NCBI GenBank assembly: GCA_958295665.1
Contig: OY282559.1
Location: 247,252,764-247,316,763, forward strand
DNA length: 64,000 nt
DNA from: Tipula vernalis
Lineage: Eukaryota; Arthropoda; Insecta; Diptera; Tipulidae
Direction of reading: 5' to 3'
Below the pieces are notes generated by a model that was not told the DNA's origin, searched no databases, and saw nothing but the letters and a program-made list of their open reading frames with translations. Positions 9,880-20,369 of the stretch are shown in pieces. A program made the position numbers and the translations under genes. Numbering within the stretch: the stretch's first letter is position 1; each line of letters starts with the position of its first letter.

Positions 9880-11674
9880 CAATTTATAATATTTTGTGGC
9901 GTCCTTCCTATTTTGTTTATGATCTGATATTTATTAATTACAACTTTAAATTTATTGAAAGACTTTCCTTCTAATATTGTTATCCCTATATCTGTTGCAT
10001 TTGTAATTTGCTTGCATATGTATTTTACTGTGTCGTATTCATTTTGTTTGCAATATCCTAACTCCCCGACTTCTGCTAATGGAACTTCTTTCGGTGTTGT
10101 TCTGGTGAGACCTACCTAGGCATAGTCTAATTCCTGTCTTCTGTATTATTTGCATTAAATTAACTATTGTTTTATTTGCTTCTGTAAAGACTGCTGAGTA
10201 ATTTGTTTGTGGTGAAGTTATTAATGCTTTTATATATATTTAATCATTTTTGTGGACGTGGTCTCCCATTTCTATAAGCAAATGCTTTTAATATGTTCAT
10301 TTGTTTAAAAGATTTTGTTTTTTATAATTTTATGATATTCGTTCCATTTTAATTTATTAGTAATTGTTATTCCCAGTAGCTTAGTGCTCTCTATATTTTC
10401 CAATTTGTTATTGCCAATTTTTACAGTTGTGAGATTATATCTGTTTGTGTTGAAATTTATTATTTTTATTTTTATTTTTGATAGTTGGCCTATGAATCTT
10501 TTTAAGGTATTGTTTCCAATTTGTTTTAATTCTTTATGATTTTTTTGCCGTTACTAGAATACCTATGTCATCTGCAAATTGTATTAATTGAATATTGTTT
10601 GAATTGATTTCATGTAGTGATGCAGTATATATGTTAAATAGTAACGGGCTAAATGAGCATCCTTGTGGAATTCCTTTATAGGTGATCCAAATTAGTTGTC
10701 CTTGTTTTGTGTCTATTATTATTTTCCTGTTTGTATAAGTTATTTATACATCCAATTTATTATAGGCTGGTCAATTTGTTTATTAATACAAATAATTATG
10801 TCTTTATTTATATTATCAAATACTTTATTGATATCTGTTAGAATGAGTAATGTTTTTCTTTTTTGCGTTTTGTTTTCGTTTACTTTATTTATCAGGGTTA
10901 CAAATAGTCTGTTATGCTTCTTTTTCTCTAAATCCATAAGAGTATTTTGGTAGAAAGTTTTTTATTCCATTGTTTATCCTATTCTTTAAAGGCCTGTTTA
11001 TTATCTTCGTAAATGATAATATTTAGTAGTAATATTGGTCTATAATTTTGTGGTAAATCCTCTGTTTTATTGGGCTTTCTAATCGCTACTACTTTAATTT
11101 CTTTCATTTTTTGTGGGAATCTGCTTGAAAACCACATTTTATTTAAATGATTTGTAGATGTTCTTCTGGTAAGTTCTTCAGAATATTGTTTGATATTTTG
11201 TTATACCCTGGTGCTGTATATTTATTGTTCTTTATACTGCTTATTATTTCTTTATACTTAAATTCTTCTTCACATGGAGCGGGGATTGGCTCTGGGTACG
11301 GAATTTCTAGTTTTTCCGTGTTTTCTGGAAACTTTATATTGAGGAATTCTATTGCTGTGTTCATGTTTTCTAAAAAACTACATGCCTTTTTTTTTGTTGT
11401 TGACTAAGTTTATTATGTTCCAAATTATCTTGTTACCTATGTTGTATTGTATCTTTTCTGTTAATTCATTCCATGATTTTTGTTTTAGTCTTTTAACTTC
11501 CAGGTTCACCTTAGGTTTGACTTTCTTTAATGCTATTGCAGGATGTATATCCTTTAGTCTATTATACTTTGTTTGTGCTTCTTTTTTCAACTTCCATGGC
11601 TTGTCGATTTCCTCGTTCCACCAGTGTTTATTTCTGTTTTTAAGTCTTAATCCTGATGTTGTATAAATTTTCAT
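9880..11674 (-). pseudogene. LINE-A ORF2, reverse transcriptase domain (broken)
   Basis: Minus-strand fragments follow RT order: HWWNEEIDKPWKLKKEAQ linker (about 11620-11560), NNKYTAPGYNKISNNIL (about 11230-11180), TDINKVFDNINKDI with the first catalytic Asp (about 10840-10800), GIPQG...FSPLLFNIYTASLHE (about 10670-10610), QLIQFADDIGILV with the FADD active site at 10577-10566, and the post-RT CLG(R)...TTPKEVPLAEVG block near 10120-10065. Stops and shifts occur throughout. LINE-A ORF2 is interrupted on one side by the Helitron and on the other by the Crypton-like insert. Confidence 0.85.
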
Positions 11675-11680
11675 TTATTA

Positions 11681-11925
11681 TCAACAGCAATACAACAAGA
11701 GCTTCGATTTAGCCGGATATTTTTTTATTTTTACGAACAATTAGTATGCGTAGCAATTTAACGAGACAAAACTTGTACGGAAAAAACACGAGAGCGCAGC
11801 TCGAGTGTTTTTGCCTGGACAAAAGTTTTGTCGAGTTAAATTGCTACGCATACTAATTACGAGTGCAAAAATAAAAAAATCCCCGGCTAACTCAAAGCTC
11901 GAGTTGTATTTGTTGAGATAATTCA
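11681..11925. repeat. Long imperfect inverted repeat beside the recombinase gene
   Basis: The two arms (about 11681-11803 and 11804-11925) pair almost end to end. Both contain TTAGTATGCGTAGCAATTTAA and its complement, a TAGCCGG-ATTTTTTTATTTTT block, and a CTCGAG-type block at the middle. The small loop is GC-richer than its surroundings. It lies 3' of the recombinase reading frame and next to resumed LINE-A sequence, so it may be the element's terminal structure. Confidence 0.75.
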
Positions 11926-12018
11926 ACGAGAAAAGAGAAAAAAGTTAATAAATTAGACATTTTTTTGATTAAAAATTTTATTTTGGAACTTTATTATTGA
12001 GCAATATATAAGGAAAAT

Positions 12019-13197
12019 TTATTTAAAGGAACAATTTTCGAAAACACAATTATTATAAATTATTTGCCCTGTTGATGTGGACTGAATAGTGTCTAAAGAA
12101 GTGGACGTCTTCTGAATAGTTGGTTGGCGCATATTTTTTATAATGTTGGAATGGTGGCTTTCATCTATTTGTAGGTAAGGTTTTATTGAGCTTGCAGAAG
12201 AGTGTCCTGTTACTTTAATTAATTCTTGTTCATTTATACCGCCTTTAATCAAATTGGAAACTGCGCTTGAACGATGTGAATGATTTGTAATTTTTTTATT
12301 TTTTATATTTAGTCCTATTTTTTCTGCGGATACTTTAGTCCATTTCAGAAGCTCATTAATTCCTATCGGCATATTTTTGTACCATCCTTTGGAATTTGGT
12401 TTTTCCCAGAAGGGATTAGGGGTAAGAAAAAATTTTTCGTTCGTAATCTCTGGAGAGCGTTTGCTTAATATCTTTTGATATAATCTAACTGGACACAAGT
12501 TTGGATTTTCTATGTTTTCAATGAGCCATTTACTGTCACTGCACTTTTTTGCCCCTCCTTGGCAAGTTTTCGAAAAAATACAATTATATTCAATCCTCCC
12601 TGAAAAACTTCCATCACTTAATGCTGTTGTTTTGAAGAAATTTATTTTACAATTGGCAGCTTCTCCCCCTCTCCAAGCTAACTCGTATGCCACTACGTGG
12701 AAATTTTTTTTTAATAGTCCCATCGGTGTATTTTCATCCCACGCGTCGGCCATTTTATTTATTTCTTCCTTCGTAAATGATATCGCACTTTCTTTTCGTT
12801 TTTCAACTATACTTTGCAGCTGCTTTCGTTTCGAATCTCTGGCTTTACGTGCTTCATTAAATTGTATATCGGAAAATGGATCGAAAGTTACTTTATATTT
12901 AATAAAATAATCAGCCTGAATCATTTTAGCAGTTGTATTCCACATCGTCTTAATTTCATACTCTTTATAGTCTTCTCCGTTTTGCTTTTTCATGTTAAAC
13001 CCCCAATCCATTAAAATCATAGCGACATCAGGAATTTTTTGTTCTGTCTTTAAATCGAAACTTCTTTCTTTACAAAATGCATCAAATTGATTCCAAATCG
13101 ATGATTTACTTCTCTTAGTATTTTCAGGCGTAGTTTTATCGATTTCCTTTACAATATTTTCATTCGAGATTTTTCCAAAACGCGTTTTCGACGGCAT
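12019..13197 (-). CDS. Crypton-type tyrosine recombinase, intact 392-residue frame
   Basis: The frame is uninterrupted from ATG 13197 to the stop at 12019. The N-terminal half (about residues 25-120) resembles a SAM-like core-binding domain (SSIWNQFDAFCKER). The catalytic half carries R176 in AYELAWRGGEAANC, H306-x2-R309 in TNHSHRSSAV, H332 in the VTGHSSASSIKPYL block, and the nucleophile candidate Y341. This R...HxxR...H...Y order is the tyrosine recombinase signature. The arrangement and the Cys/Asn tail IIYNNCVFENCSFK recall DUF3504/Crypton proteins such as the recombinase-like part of ZMYM and KCTD1. It would cut and rejoin DNA for integration of its element. An intact frame inside a wrecked LINE suggests recent insertion or selection. 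Confidence 0.8.
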   Translation of the reverse strand: MPSKTRFGKISNENIVKEIDKTTPENTKRSKSSIWNQFDAFCKERSFDLKTEQKIPDVAMILMDWGFNMKKQNGEDYKEYEIKTMWNTTAKMIQADYFIKYKVTFDPFSDIQFNEARKARDSKRKQLQSIVEKRKESAISFTKEEINKMADAWDENTPMGLLKKNFHVVAYELAWRGGEAANCKINFFKTTALSDGSFSGRIEYNCIFSKTCQGGAKKCSDSKWLIENIENPNLCPVRLYQKILSKRSPEITNEKFFLTPNPFWEKPNSKGWYKNMPIGINELLKWTKVSAEKIGLNIKNKKITNHSHRSSAVSNLIKGGINEQELIKVTGHSSASSIKPYLQIDESHHSNIIKNMRQPTIQKTSTSLDTIQSTSTGQIIYNNCVFENCSFK

Positions 13198-13438
13198 ATT
13201 TTTGGAAATTTTATTATTTTAAAGCAACCAAAATAATAAACTTTTCTTTAATAAGTGACAGAAATCTCATGGGTTTTTGATGTTATATAGAAATTTATTA
13301 TTTAAACTTATAAAATAATTGAAAAAGGTAAATAAAAAAATATCCGAAAAAAATATCCACTTGCATCACACCTTCCTTCCTTTTTCGAAAATATCCGCTA
13401 GCAAACAGCTACTTTGATACATTTTACTATGAATTTTT

Positions 13439-14035
13439 TTACACAAGTTGAATTATCGATGAAATCCTTTTTTCATATTCTTCAATGTTTTTTGTTTGAT
13501 TTGGATTTAAAAGTAAAATTTCTTTTGTTAATTTTTTACTATTACTTTTTTGTATTGTTATTTTTTCCATATTTTCATCTGTTGTCCTATCTGTATTCAT
13601 TATAATAGGTAAATGGTCAGATAAGGTATTATCTGCGGTGCTATTCCATTGAGTTGTACTTACTAAATCAAGTGTAACTAGTAAAAAATCTACCGCTGAC
13701 TCGTTTAATTTATGTATATCTTGACGTATTGGTGATCCGTAATTTATGATATGATATTGGTAAGTAGTAATAAGATTCTCTATTTGTTGCCCCTCACCTC
13801 CGATTATTGTATTCACTGAGTTTTCGTATTTTTTGAGAATTTTTTCGAATTTTGTAATTACTGCTTGAATATTGTTTTTGTTTCTTATAGAATTATAATC
13901 GAATTTCAGTTCTTCAGTTGATAGTATTTGTATGTTGTTTTTTAATATTATACCGCATCCTCCATATCCATTTTTTCGACTTTTTATTAGTGTTCTATAG
14001 TTTTTAAAATTTGGCTTGTTATTTTCTGTAGTCCA
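13439..14035 (-). pseudogene. LINE-A ORF2, endonuclease domain (part)
   Basis: Minus-strand reading gives KNGYGGCGIILKNN (about 13985-13940), then the NTIIGGEGQQIENLI region, GSPIRQDIHKLNESAVDFLL (about 13735-13675) and STADNTLSDHLPIIM (about 13640-13600). These match the later motifs of an exonuclease-endonuclease-phosphatase domain, including the SDHLPI block. A frame change falls near 13816. The upstream part (ADAAIIYETW) lies beyond the MITE at 14036-14492. Confidence 0.8.
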
Positions 14036-14492
14036 GTGGCCTTATTCTGGCTATTCCCTGGGAATTGGGAATTGGGAAAAATATTGCTATATTTCCAAAC
14101 TTCAATAATTCCCAATTTTTTATTCCCCAATTCCCAAAAGTGTATTCTGGCTTAGTTAGAAATCATGCAATGGGAAAAAACCCTATTTTAAATTTTGTAG
14201 CCGCCATTATTTAAAAATTTTATTTTCTGCATATAAAATACAAACTTTACCGATACTACGTTGTAAATAAAATAATGAAAATACACAAAACAACCAGTTT
14301 CTTCTAATTCCCAAAAAAAAAAATTTGGGAAAAATAAACGTCAAAACTTACATAAAATGGAATTATTTTTTCCCTACATTAAAAATTCCCAATCGCCAGA
14401 ATACACTTTTGGAAAAAATAATTCCAAACTGCTAGAATACTGTCAAAATAGTTCAATTCCCAATTCACAGGGAATAGCCAGAATAGGGCCAC
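14036..14492. mobile_element. MITE inserted in the LINE-A endonuclease codons
   Basis: Ends GTGGCCTTATTCTGGCTATT and AATAGCCAGAATAGGGCCAC are inverted repeats, followed on each arm by CCC-TG(T/G)GAATTGGGAA-type and TTCCCAAATTTT-type blocks. The interior has no gene. LINE-A coding sequence reads across the gap once this piece is removed (IIYET on one side and WTTENNKPN on the other), which places the ends within a base or two. At most one or two bases are duplicated. I do not recognise the superfamily. Confidence 0.75.
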
Positions 14493-15120
14493 AGGTTTCA
14501 TATATTATTGCAGCATCTGCGTTTTGGTCTATTATATATACATAGTATTTTTCAAAAATGTCTTTTTTATTTTTTTTTACTTTGTAAATTTATTTGTATA
14601 ATCTTTATTTAATTATTTATATATTTTAGACCAGCTAACTGCTCTTCTGGGTTTTGATTGTATAATTCTACAGTGAGGGCGTCAATTATATTAGTTGCTT
14701 CTTTAGGGATCTCTTCAGTATTTATTGTGGACCGTATGATGTCAAATAGGGTTTTGAATTGATTGAACATTTTTTGATACCTTAAATTCAAATTCTCTTG
14801 TTGCTCTGCCTTTTGTTTTTCAGCTTGTGTGGGTGTTTTTGACGTAGTTGGTTGGATTTCATAATTGTTTGTATTTTTGTGAATGAATTCCGGATATTTA
14901 TTTTCATAAATTTGTTTTACTTTATTGTTTCGTTGGACAATCTTTCGAATTTGTGCGATGTTCATTTTTACAGCTATAACATGATGTTGACTGCTCACAT
15001 TTTTTATTTTCATCTGTCATATGAATATTCCCACAATTTCCGCATCTTGGTTCTTTATTGTGGCAGTATTTCTTTGTATGACCATAGTTCAAACAGTTAT
15101 TTGCAGCGTTTTTTGCAGCG
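14493..15120 (-). pseudogene. LINE-A ORF1 C-terminal part and start of ORF2
   Basis: The minus strand at 15120-15010 gives NNCLNYGHTKKYC and CGNCGNIHMTDEN, two damaged CCHC zinc knuckles (second Cys of the first is Tyr). The 134-residue frame 15013-14609 follows, with KYPEFIHKNTNNYEIQPTT and a Gln/Glu-rich helical end. This is the nucleic-acid-binding ORF1 (gag-like) protein of an I/Jockey-group LINE. From about 14590 the start of the ORF2 endonuclease follows (DAAIIYET). The N-terminal half of ORF1 lies across LINE-B, at 20360-19523. Confidence 0.7.
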
Positions 15121-15166
15121 ATAGCTGCTATCGAGATCCGTCATTTTTCTACGCCTTAATTTAAAT

Positions 15167-15601
15167 TTGGCGCGCTATTTATTGGTAAACTATACTTATT
15201 TAACATCAAACTATCATTTCAACTTTTTGAACTTTTTCAGATGTAATGAACGATATAGGCAGAAACAAATTAGGGAACATATGATTTTAAATAAAACTAG
15301 TTTCAGAGAATCCAAAAGCCACCTTTATGGTAGCCAACAAAAAGTCCCTAAACAAATAGATTTCGCTAATGATATCTGTGTTGAAAATCAAGCCTGGAAC
15401 AATAACAACTTAATGAATTCTGATGCTAGAAAAATTCAAATCCTAAATAAATTAGTAAACGAATTAAAAAATCAATTAAATGAAAGAGATTTTATTTTTA
15501 ATGATGTCAAATCACTTTTAAATAATTCCGATGACTTTAATAAAAATCCAGCTAATTTAGGCTCACTTAAAATTAAATTAAATACATTTATTAAAACATA
15601 A
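15167..15601 (+). pseudogene. LINE-B ORF1, C-terminal remnant
   Basis: The useful part begins near residue 25 with the FRCNERYRQKQIREHMILN block, which in this LINE group follows the zinc knuckles. A polar Asn/Lys-rich tail with the helix LNKLVNELKNQLNERDFIF follows. The zinc knuckles themselves and everything upstream are absent, so ORF1 is 5'-truncated. The frame ends 43 bases before the ORF2 start, the usual close arrangement. Confidence 0.65.
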
Positions 15602-15644
15602 ACTTTTCTTTTTCCAGTTTTTATTTTCATTTTATTCTTCCATT

Positions 15645-18600
15645 ATGTTACCTTTAAAAATTTTACAAATTAACATTCGTAGTTTAAATAGTAATAAAGA
15701 TCTATTATACCATTATATACAATCCAATCATATTGATATCGTTATTCTATCTGAAACCTGGACAAATCGAAATAGTAATTGGACTTTTAACAATTATAAT
15801 CTTGTTACTGATGACAGATCAGATGGTTTTGGCGGTGTAGGTTTTTAATACATAAAAAAATTTCTTGGAGAATTATTGATTTAAATTTTCATTACATCCG
15901 TTTTCAAGCTTTCAAAACTAACCTCAAATTTAAAAACATTAATTTTAATATCTTATCTTTTTATAATAACTCTGTTATTAGACCCCAGGAAATCAGTAAT
16001 GAATTTGAACATCTTATTACTCAGAATCTAGATAACTGTTTAATAGCTGGAGGCATAAATATTCATAATAGTCTTTGGGATAGTTCATTGACCCCTACTT
16101 ACGACAGGATGGGTGACAAGATTGCAGATATAATCACTGGTAATAATGTCTTTTTATTAAATGACGGATCTCACACAAGGCAAGATTTTTTCAGAAATAA
16201 TTCTGCAGCACTAGACATTACTTTGTGTTCAATCAATCTAATTGAAAAACTACCATGGAAAGTACATCCCATTAATTTAGGAACTGACCATCTCCCAATA
16301 CTTATTGACTTTAAACTAAATTATTGTCAAAAAAAACAAATCACAAACTGGTCAAAAGTATTGAAAGACTTTGATCTAAATTCTATTAATGATAAATGCA
16401 ATATTGAAGAACACCTAGAAAAATTAATTTCTGAAAATACTTCTATTATTACAAGTAAAAATACTTTTAAACCTAAACCTTGGTGGAACGATCTTATACA
16501 AAGACTATGGAACATAAAAAAACACAAACAACTAATTTATAATTTAAACAAAAACATTTTTACCGCTATTGAACTAAAAAAATCTATACAAAAACTTAAA
16601 TTAACAATCAGAAGGGAAAAGAAAAAATCTTGGAATATGTTTTTAATAAGCATCAATCATAAAACTAATAATTCTGATCTCTGGAATAACATCAATAAAA
16701 ATAAAAATAAAAAACGATCCAACTACAGCATCCTAGGTGATCCCACACTAGCTACTAATTTTCTAAATTACAATTTTCCTTTCTCCTTTGAATCCCCTCA
16801 TAATCTCTCTAATAACCTCAATCCTAATATTAATCCTGCGGAATTTAATAACACTGAAATTCTTGATATTATTAAAAATTCCAATAATACTGCTCCAGGA
16901 TATGATAAAGTCCCATATAAAATCATCAAACAATTAGTATCCTCTAATCCTAACCTAATCAATACTATTACAAATTACTTCAACAACATCTGGCAAAATC
17001 AAATTTACCCTACAAAATGGAAAACGTCATACACAATCGCCATTTTGGAAAAGGGGAGAGATGATAGAAATATTATTAACTACCGTCCTATTTGTCTGTT
17101 ACCTATTTTTCAAAAATCTTCAATAAACTCATTTTAAAACGAATTAATGATCATTAATCTCCAATAATATTCTTAATTATTACAATTTTGGTTTTAGAAA
17201 AAATAAAAGTATTACTGACTATTTTGTAGAAATGTTTAATTTCATCATCTCCCTCAAACAACAACAAAAAAAAATTGTTTTAGTTAACATTGACATTTCC
17301 AAAGCTTTAGATAATGTAGATAAAAATATTTTATTAAACACCTTTAAAAACTTCAATTTCCCTAATAACATTACACATTGGATTTCTCAATTTCTTACAA
17401 ATAGAATTATATCTATTCAAAATATCAATCAAACTTCCATTCATTACACTAATAAAGGCATTCCTCAGGGTAGCTGTTTGAGTCCTACCCTTTTTAATAT
17501 CTATACCACTTCTTTACACGACATCAATAACCCCGATACAAAAATTTTCCAATATGCCGATGATATTTGCATTGTAATTTCTGCCGATAATCATGATAAC
17601 TTACAATTAATAACAGATTCTACTTCACTCTCATTAACTAATAAATTACAATCTTTAAAACTACAAATTAACACTGATAAATCTCATTTTTTAAGACTAT
17701 TCACTAATAAAAATAATTCCAAATCTCTAAATTTAAAAATTAATAATATCTACATAAAAGAAAGAGTGACTACTAAGATACTGGGTACAACCTTAACAAA
17801 TAGACTTTCATTATCAATTCATTACACAAACTTAAAAGCAAATATTTCCAACTCCATTAATTTACTTAAAACTCTCACCCATTTTAATGGAGGTGTAAAT
17901 CCTGAAACAATGATCAATATTTTTAAAGCAATAGTTAAATCTAAACTTGAATACACATATGTTTTTACAGACACTAAATATAAAAAAGATATTAATATCT
18001 GTCAATCTATTAAAAATGCTTGTCTGAGAGCTTGTCTAGGCTTCTTAAGAACTACTCCAATTCCGGCTATTTTATCTGAATCCCTATAGAAACATCTTCA
18101 GATCTAGATTTTATTAAAAATCACTAATTTATATTTCAAAAAATCTATATAATAATTCCAAAATCGGTAACGACATTAAATGCAATAGATCTCTTCTAAC
18201 TATTCTTTTCTTTCCAAAATTAAACCTTTTCATATAAAACAAACTTCTCCCTCTAATTTTAGCATTATAACAAACATTGATGGAATCACAAACAAAAATC
18301 TTATAAACCATTCTGAACAATATACCTTATCTATGGCTGAAATTAATAAATATAATAATTTCGCAAAAATCTTCACAGATGGCTCTATTATTAACAATAA
18401 AGCAGGAATTGGAATTTTCGTCGAATTGGAAATTCGCCATCCAGCTAAATAACCCTACTGATATTAAAAATAACGAAACCATTGCTATTAAAATTGGAAT
18501 TACCATATCACTAATTATCAAAAACAATAATATTATCATTATTACTGACTCTCAAAGCTCTTGTATTTCATTAAAAACAGCTCTATCACATGATACAAAT

Positions 18601-19197
18601 AGACACTATGAAAATCAAATTATCGATACTGCAGGTCATAATCAAACAAAAAATTTTGTCATACATTGGTTCCCGGGTCATTGTGGCTTAAAGGGAAATA
18701 CCATAGCAGATGGTTTAGCAAAAAACGCAGTTTTTTCCCGTACTTACTTTCTTAATAATGAACCTACTCTCACAGACCTATTTAACGATATCTCCAGATC
18801 TATAAATAATAAGTGGAAGGAAAACTACACATTAATGTGTAATTCATCCGGCCACTTTTATAAACAAATTTGCCCTTCTCCAAGATCATCTTTTCTATTT
18901 AAAGGCTCTAATTTTACATCCTGTCAAACCAGGTTAATTTACAGATTAACCTCAGGTCACACAGTTAACAAAAAATTTAAATTCCTTTTAGGACTTGAAT
19001 CTACATCTAATTGTGAGATTTGCTACACTGTTGAAGATAATGAACATTTTATTAACGATTGTGTCATATATAACAATATAAGAAATAATTTCCCACTATT
19101 ATACAGAAAGTCCTTATTAGAAATCTTAAAGGATCAAAAAATGGAAGAATATAAAATATTGTGTGATTTTGTGGATAGAATAAATTATAAACTATGA
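15645..19197 (+). pseudogene. LINE-B ORF2: endonuclease, reverse transcriptase, RNase H
   Basis: Starts MLPLKILQINIRSLNSN, a typical endonuclease start, with DIVILSETW, SHTRQDFFRNNSAALDITL and GTDHLPILIDF. The RT has NNTAPGYDKVPYKIIK, INYRPICLLPIF, LVNIDISKALDNVDK, GIPQGSCLSPTLFNIY and the active site QYADDICIV (YADD at 17553-17564). The RNase H has FTDGS (about 18373), NNETIAIKIG, TDSQSSCIS and WFPGHCGLKGN...ADGLAKNA. The end has the finger CEICYTVEDNEHFINDC. Small indels at about 15845, 17107 and 18420, and stops at 18087 and nearby, break it. It would nick target DNA and copy its RNA there. Confidence 0.9.
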
Positions 19198-19522
19198 ATT
19201 AAGACTACATTTAATTTTATTGGTTTTTTTTCACACAATGATTTTTCTTTTGGAATCATTTCGTTTTATTTTATTTTTATTATAATATTAAGATTTATAA
19301 ATATTATATAATTTAATTCTAAAATTTATTTCAAAAAAAAAAAAAAAATTATGAATTATAAATTTATATTTTAATTTCAAAACTTTTATTTATATATGTA
19401 TCCTTCATCTTCATTCAATTGGTTAGCAAAAACTTCATATAAAAAATATTTGGCTGTACCTATTTATACGGAGCGCTATGGGGAGCCACATTTTATATGA
19501 CGGCTCTCGATAGCAGCTATCC

Positions 19523-20360
19523 GGAACGAATAAAAAAACGCGGCTTTTGAAGAATAATGGCATCGGTATAAAATATACTACTCTGTAGTTCACACCGTAA
19601 ATTTTTATTGTGTCTGGTTTGTAATTTGCTCGGAACTTTATTTTTACGGATTCTTTGCTTTGGACAGTTTTATTAAGATGATTGTACCTTGACAGTCCTT
19701 CTGTTTCAGTTACGTTTACTTCACTATTGTAATTTTCCGTTATTTCGGTATAGTGACATCGACTCGAATTTCTCTGATCATCCCGTACGTATGATTAAAG
19801 TTTTATGGTATGAAACTTTTGAATCCTTTTCCTTTTAGAAAGTCGCTTTTTACTAGTTTATTGGCACTTGACACATTTTTGTATATTATGATATACGAGT
19901 ATCTTGATTTCTTTATCGGTTGAATTATGCATAATCTCCTAGATTGGTTAATCTCAATAATTTTGCTACATCCATTAAGTTGGAGTTCTCTTTTTCCAAA
20001 ATTACCGAGTACATTCCTCTGTCTTTTGTTGAGTATGTGTTTTCTACCAGTATTTCTTTATTCTTTGTTTTCATTTCATTCATAGTTGTGTCTTGTGTCT
20101 TCCCATTTATTTGTATTATTTTATACCATGTGATTATTCTGGTTTGCTTTTTCTTTTATATTGTTTAGCTGTTGTTCGCTGTTATTATATCTCCCATTTC
20201 TTCTAGTTTTATCACTTTACAGTCATTTTTTGTTTTAATTTGATTTTTATTTATTTTTGCTTTTGATTTAAAACTCGAATTTACACTGTTATTTATATTT
20301 AAGTGTATACATCTGTAGAAATTGATTGTGGGATTACAGCTTGCTTTGGCATACACATAT
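19523..20360 (-). pseudogene. LINE-A ORF1, N-terminal part (broken)
   Basis: Minus-strand pieces include MYAKASCNPTINFY (20356 on), STKDRGMYSVILEKEN, KGFKSFIPxNFNHTYGMIRE and IKIYGVNYRVVYFIPMP. The last two resemble the pre-zinc-knuckle region of Jockey/I-group ORF1 proteins (a FIP...GVIR-like block, then a region ending before the CCHC fingers). Several stops and frame changes occur. LINE-B separates this half from the zinc-knuckle half at 15120-14609. Confidence 0.6.
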
Positions 20361-20369
20361 ACCCCACAG

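Larger units (their letters stand above)
4314..9880 (-). mobile_element. Degenerate autonomous Helitron inserted in LINE-A
   Basis: The element runs right to left. It has an N-terminal arginine-rich repeat and zinc region (9528-8408), a Rep/HUH-type initiator domain (8188-6667) and a PIF1-like helicase (6482-5174). The 3' terminus on the minus strand is an 18-nt hairpin followed by CTAG and then T, as expected for Helitrons. LINE-A coding sequence resumes directly at 4313. The 5' end lies somewhere between about 9660 and 9890, where LINE-A reading stops. I could not fix the TC start. Many frameshifts and deletions make it inactive. Confidence 0.85.
11681..13430 (-). mobile_element. Crypton-like (tyrosine recombinase) element inserted in LINE-A
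   Basis: LINE-A endonuclease sequence ends at about 13440 and LINE-A linker sequence resumes at about 11674. The insert between them holds one intact minus-strand tyrosine recombinase and a long hairpin at its 3' side. Crypton elements consist of little more than such a recombinase. I cannot set exact ends or find short flanking repeats, so the boundaries are approximate. Confidence 0.6.
15121..19509 (+). mobile_element. LINE-B, I-group LINE inserted in LINE-A ORF1
   Basis: A near full-length ORF2 (15645-19197) is preceded by a short ORF1 remnant and followed by an A-rich stretch near 19335-19350. Both sides of LINE-B are LINE-A ORF1 in the opposite direction. The near-palindrome GATAGCWGCTATC occurs at 15121-15133 and again just outside the other end, and could be the target duplication. 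Just inside it the two ends also share inverted sequence (GAGATCCGTCAT versus ATGACGGCTCTC), which is unusual for a LINE. LINE-B is related to LINE-A but less damaged. Confidence 0.75.

Noticed and set aside
20165..20356. A separate small host gene
   Set aside because: Its direction, position and following sequence fit the start of LINE-A ORF1.
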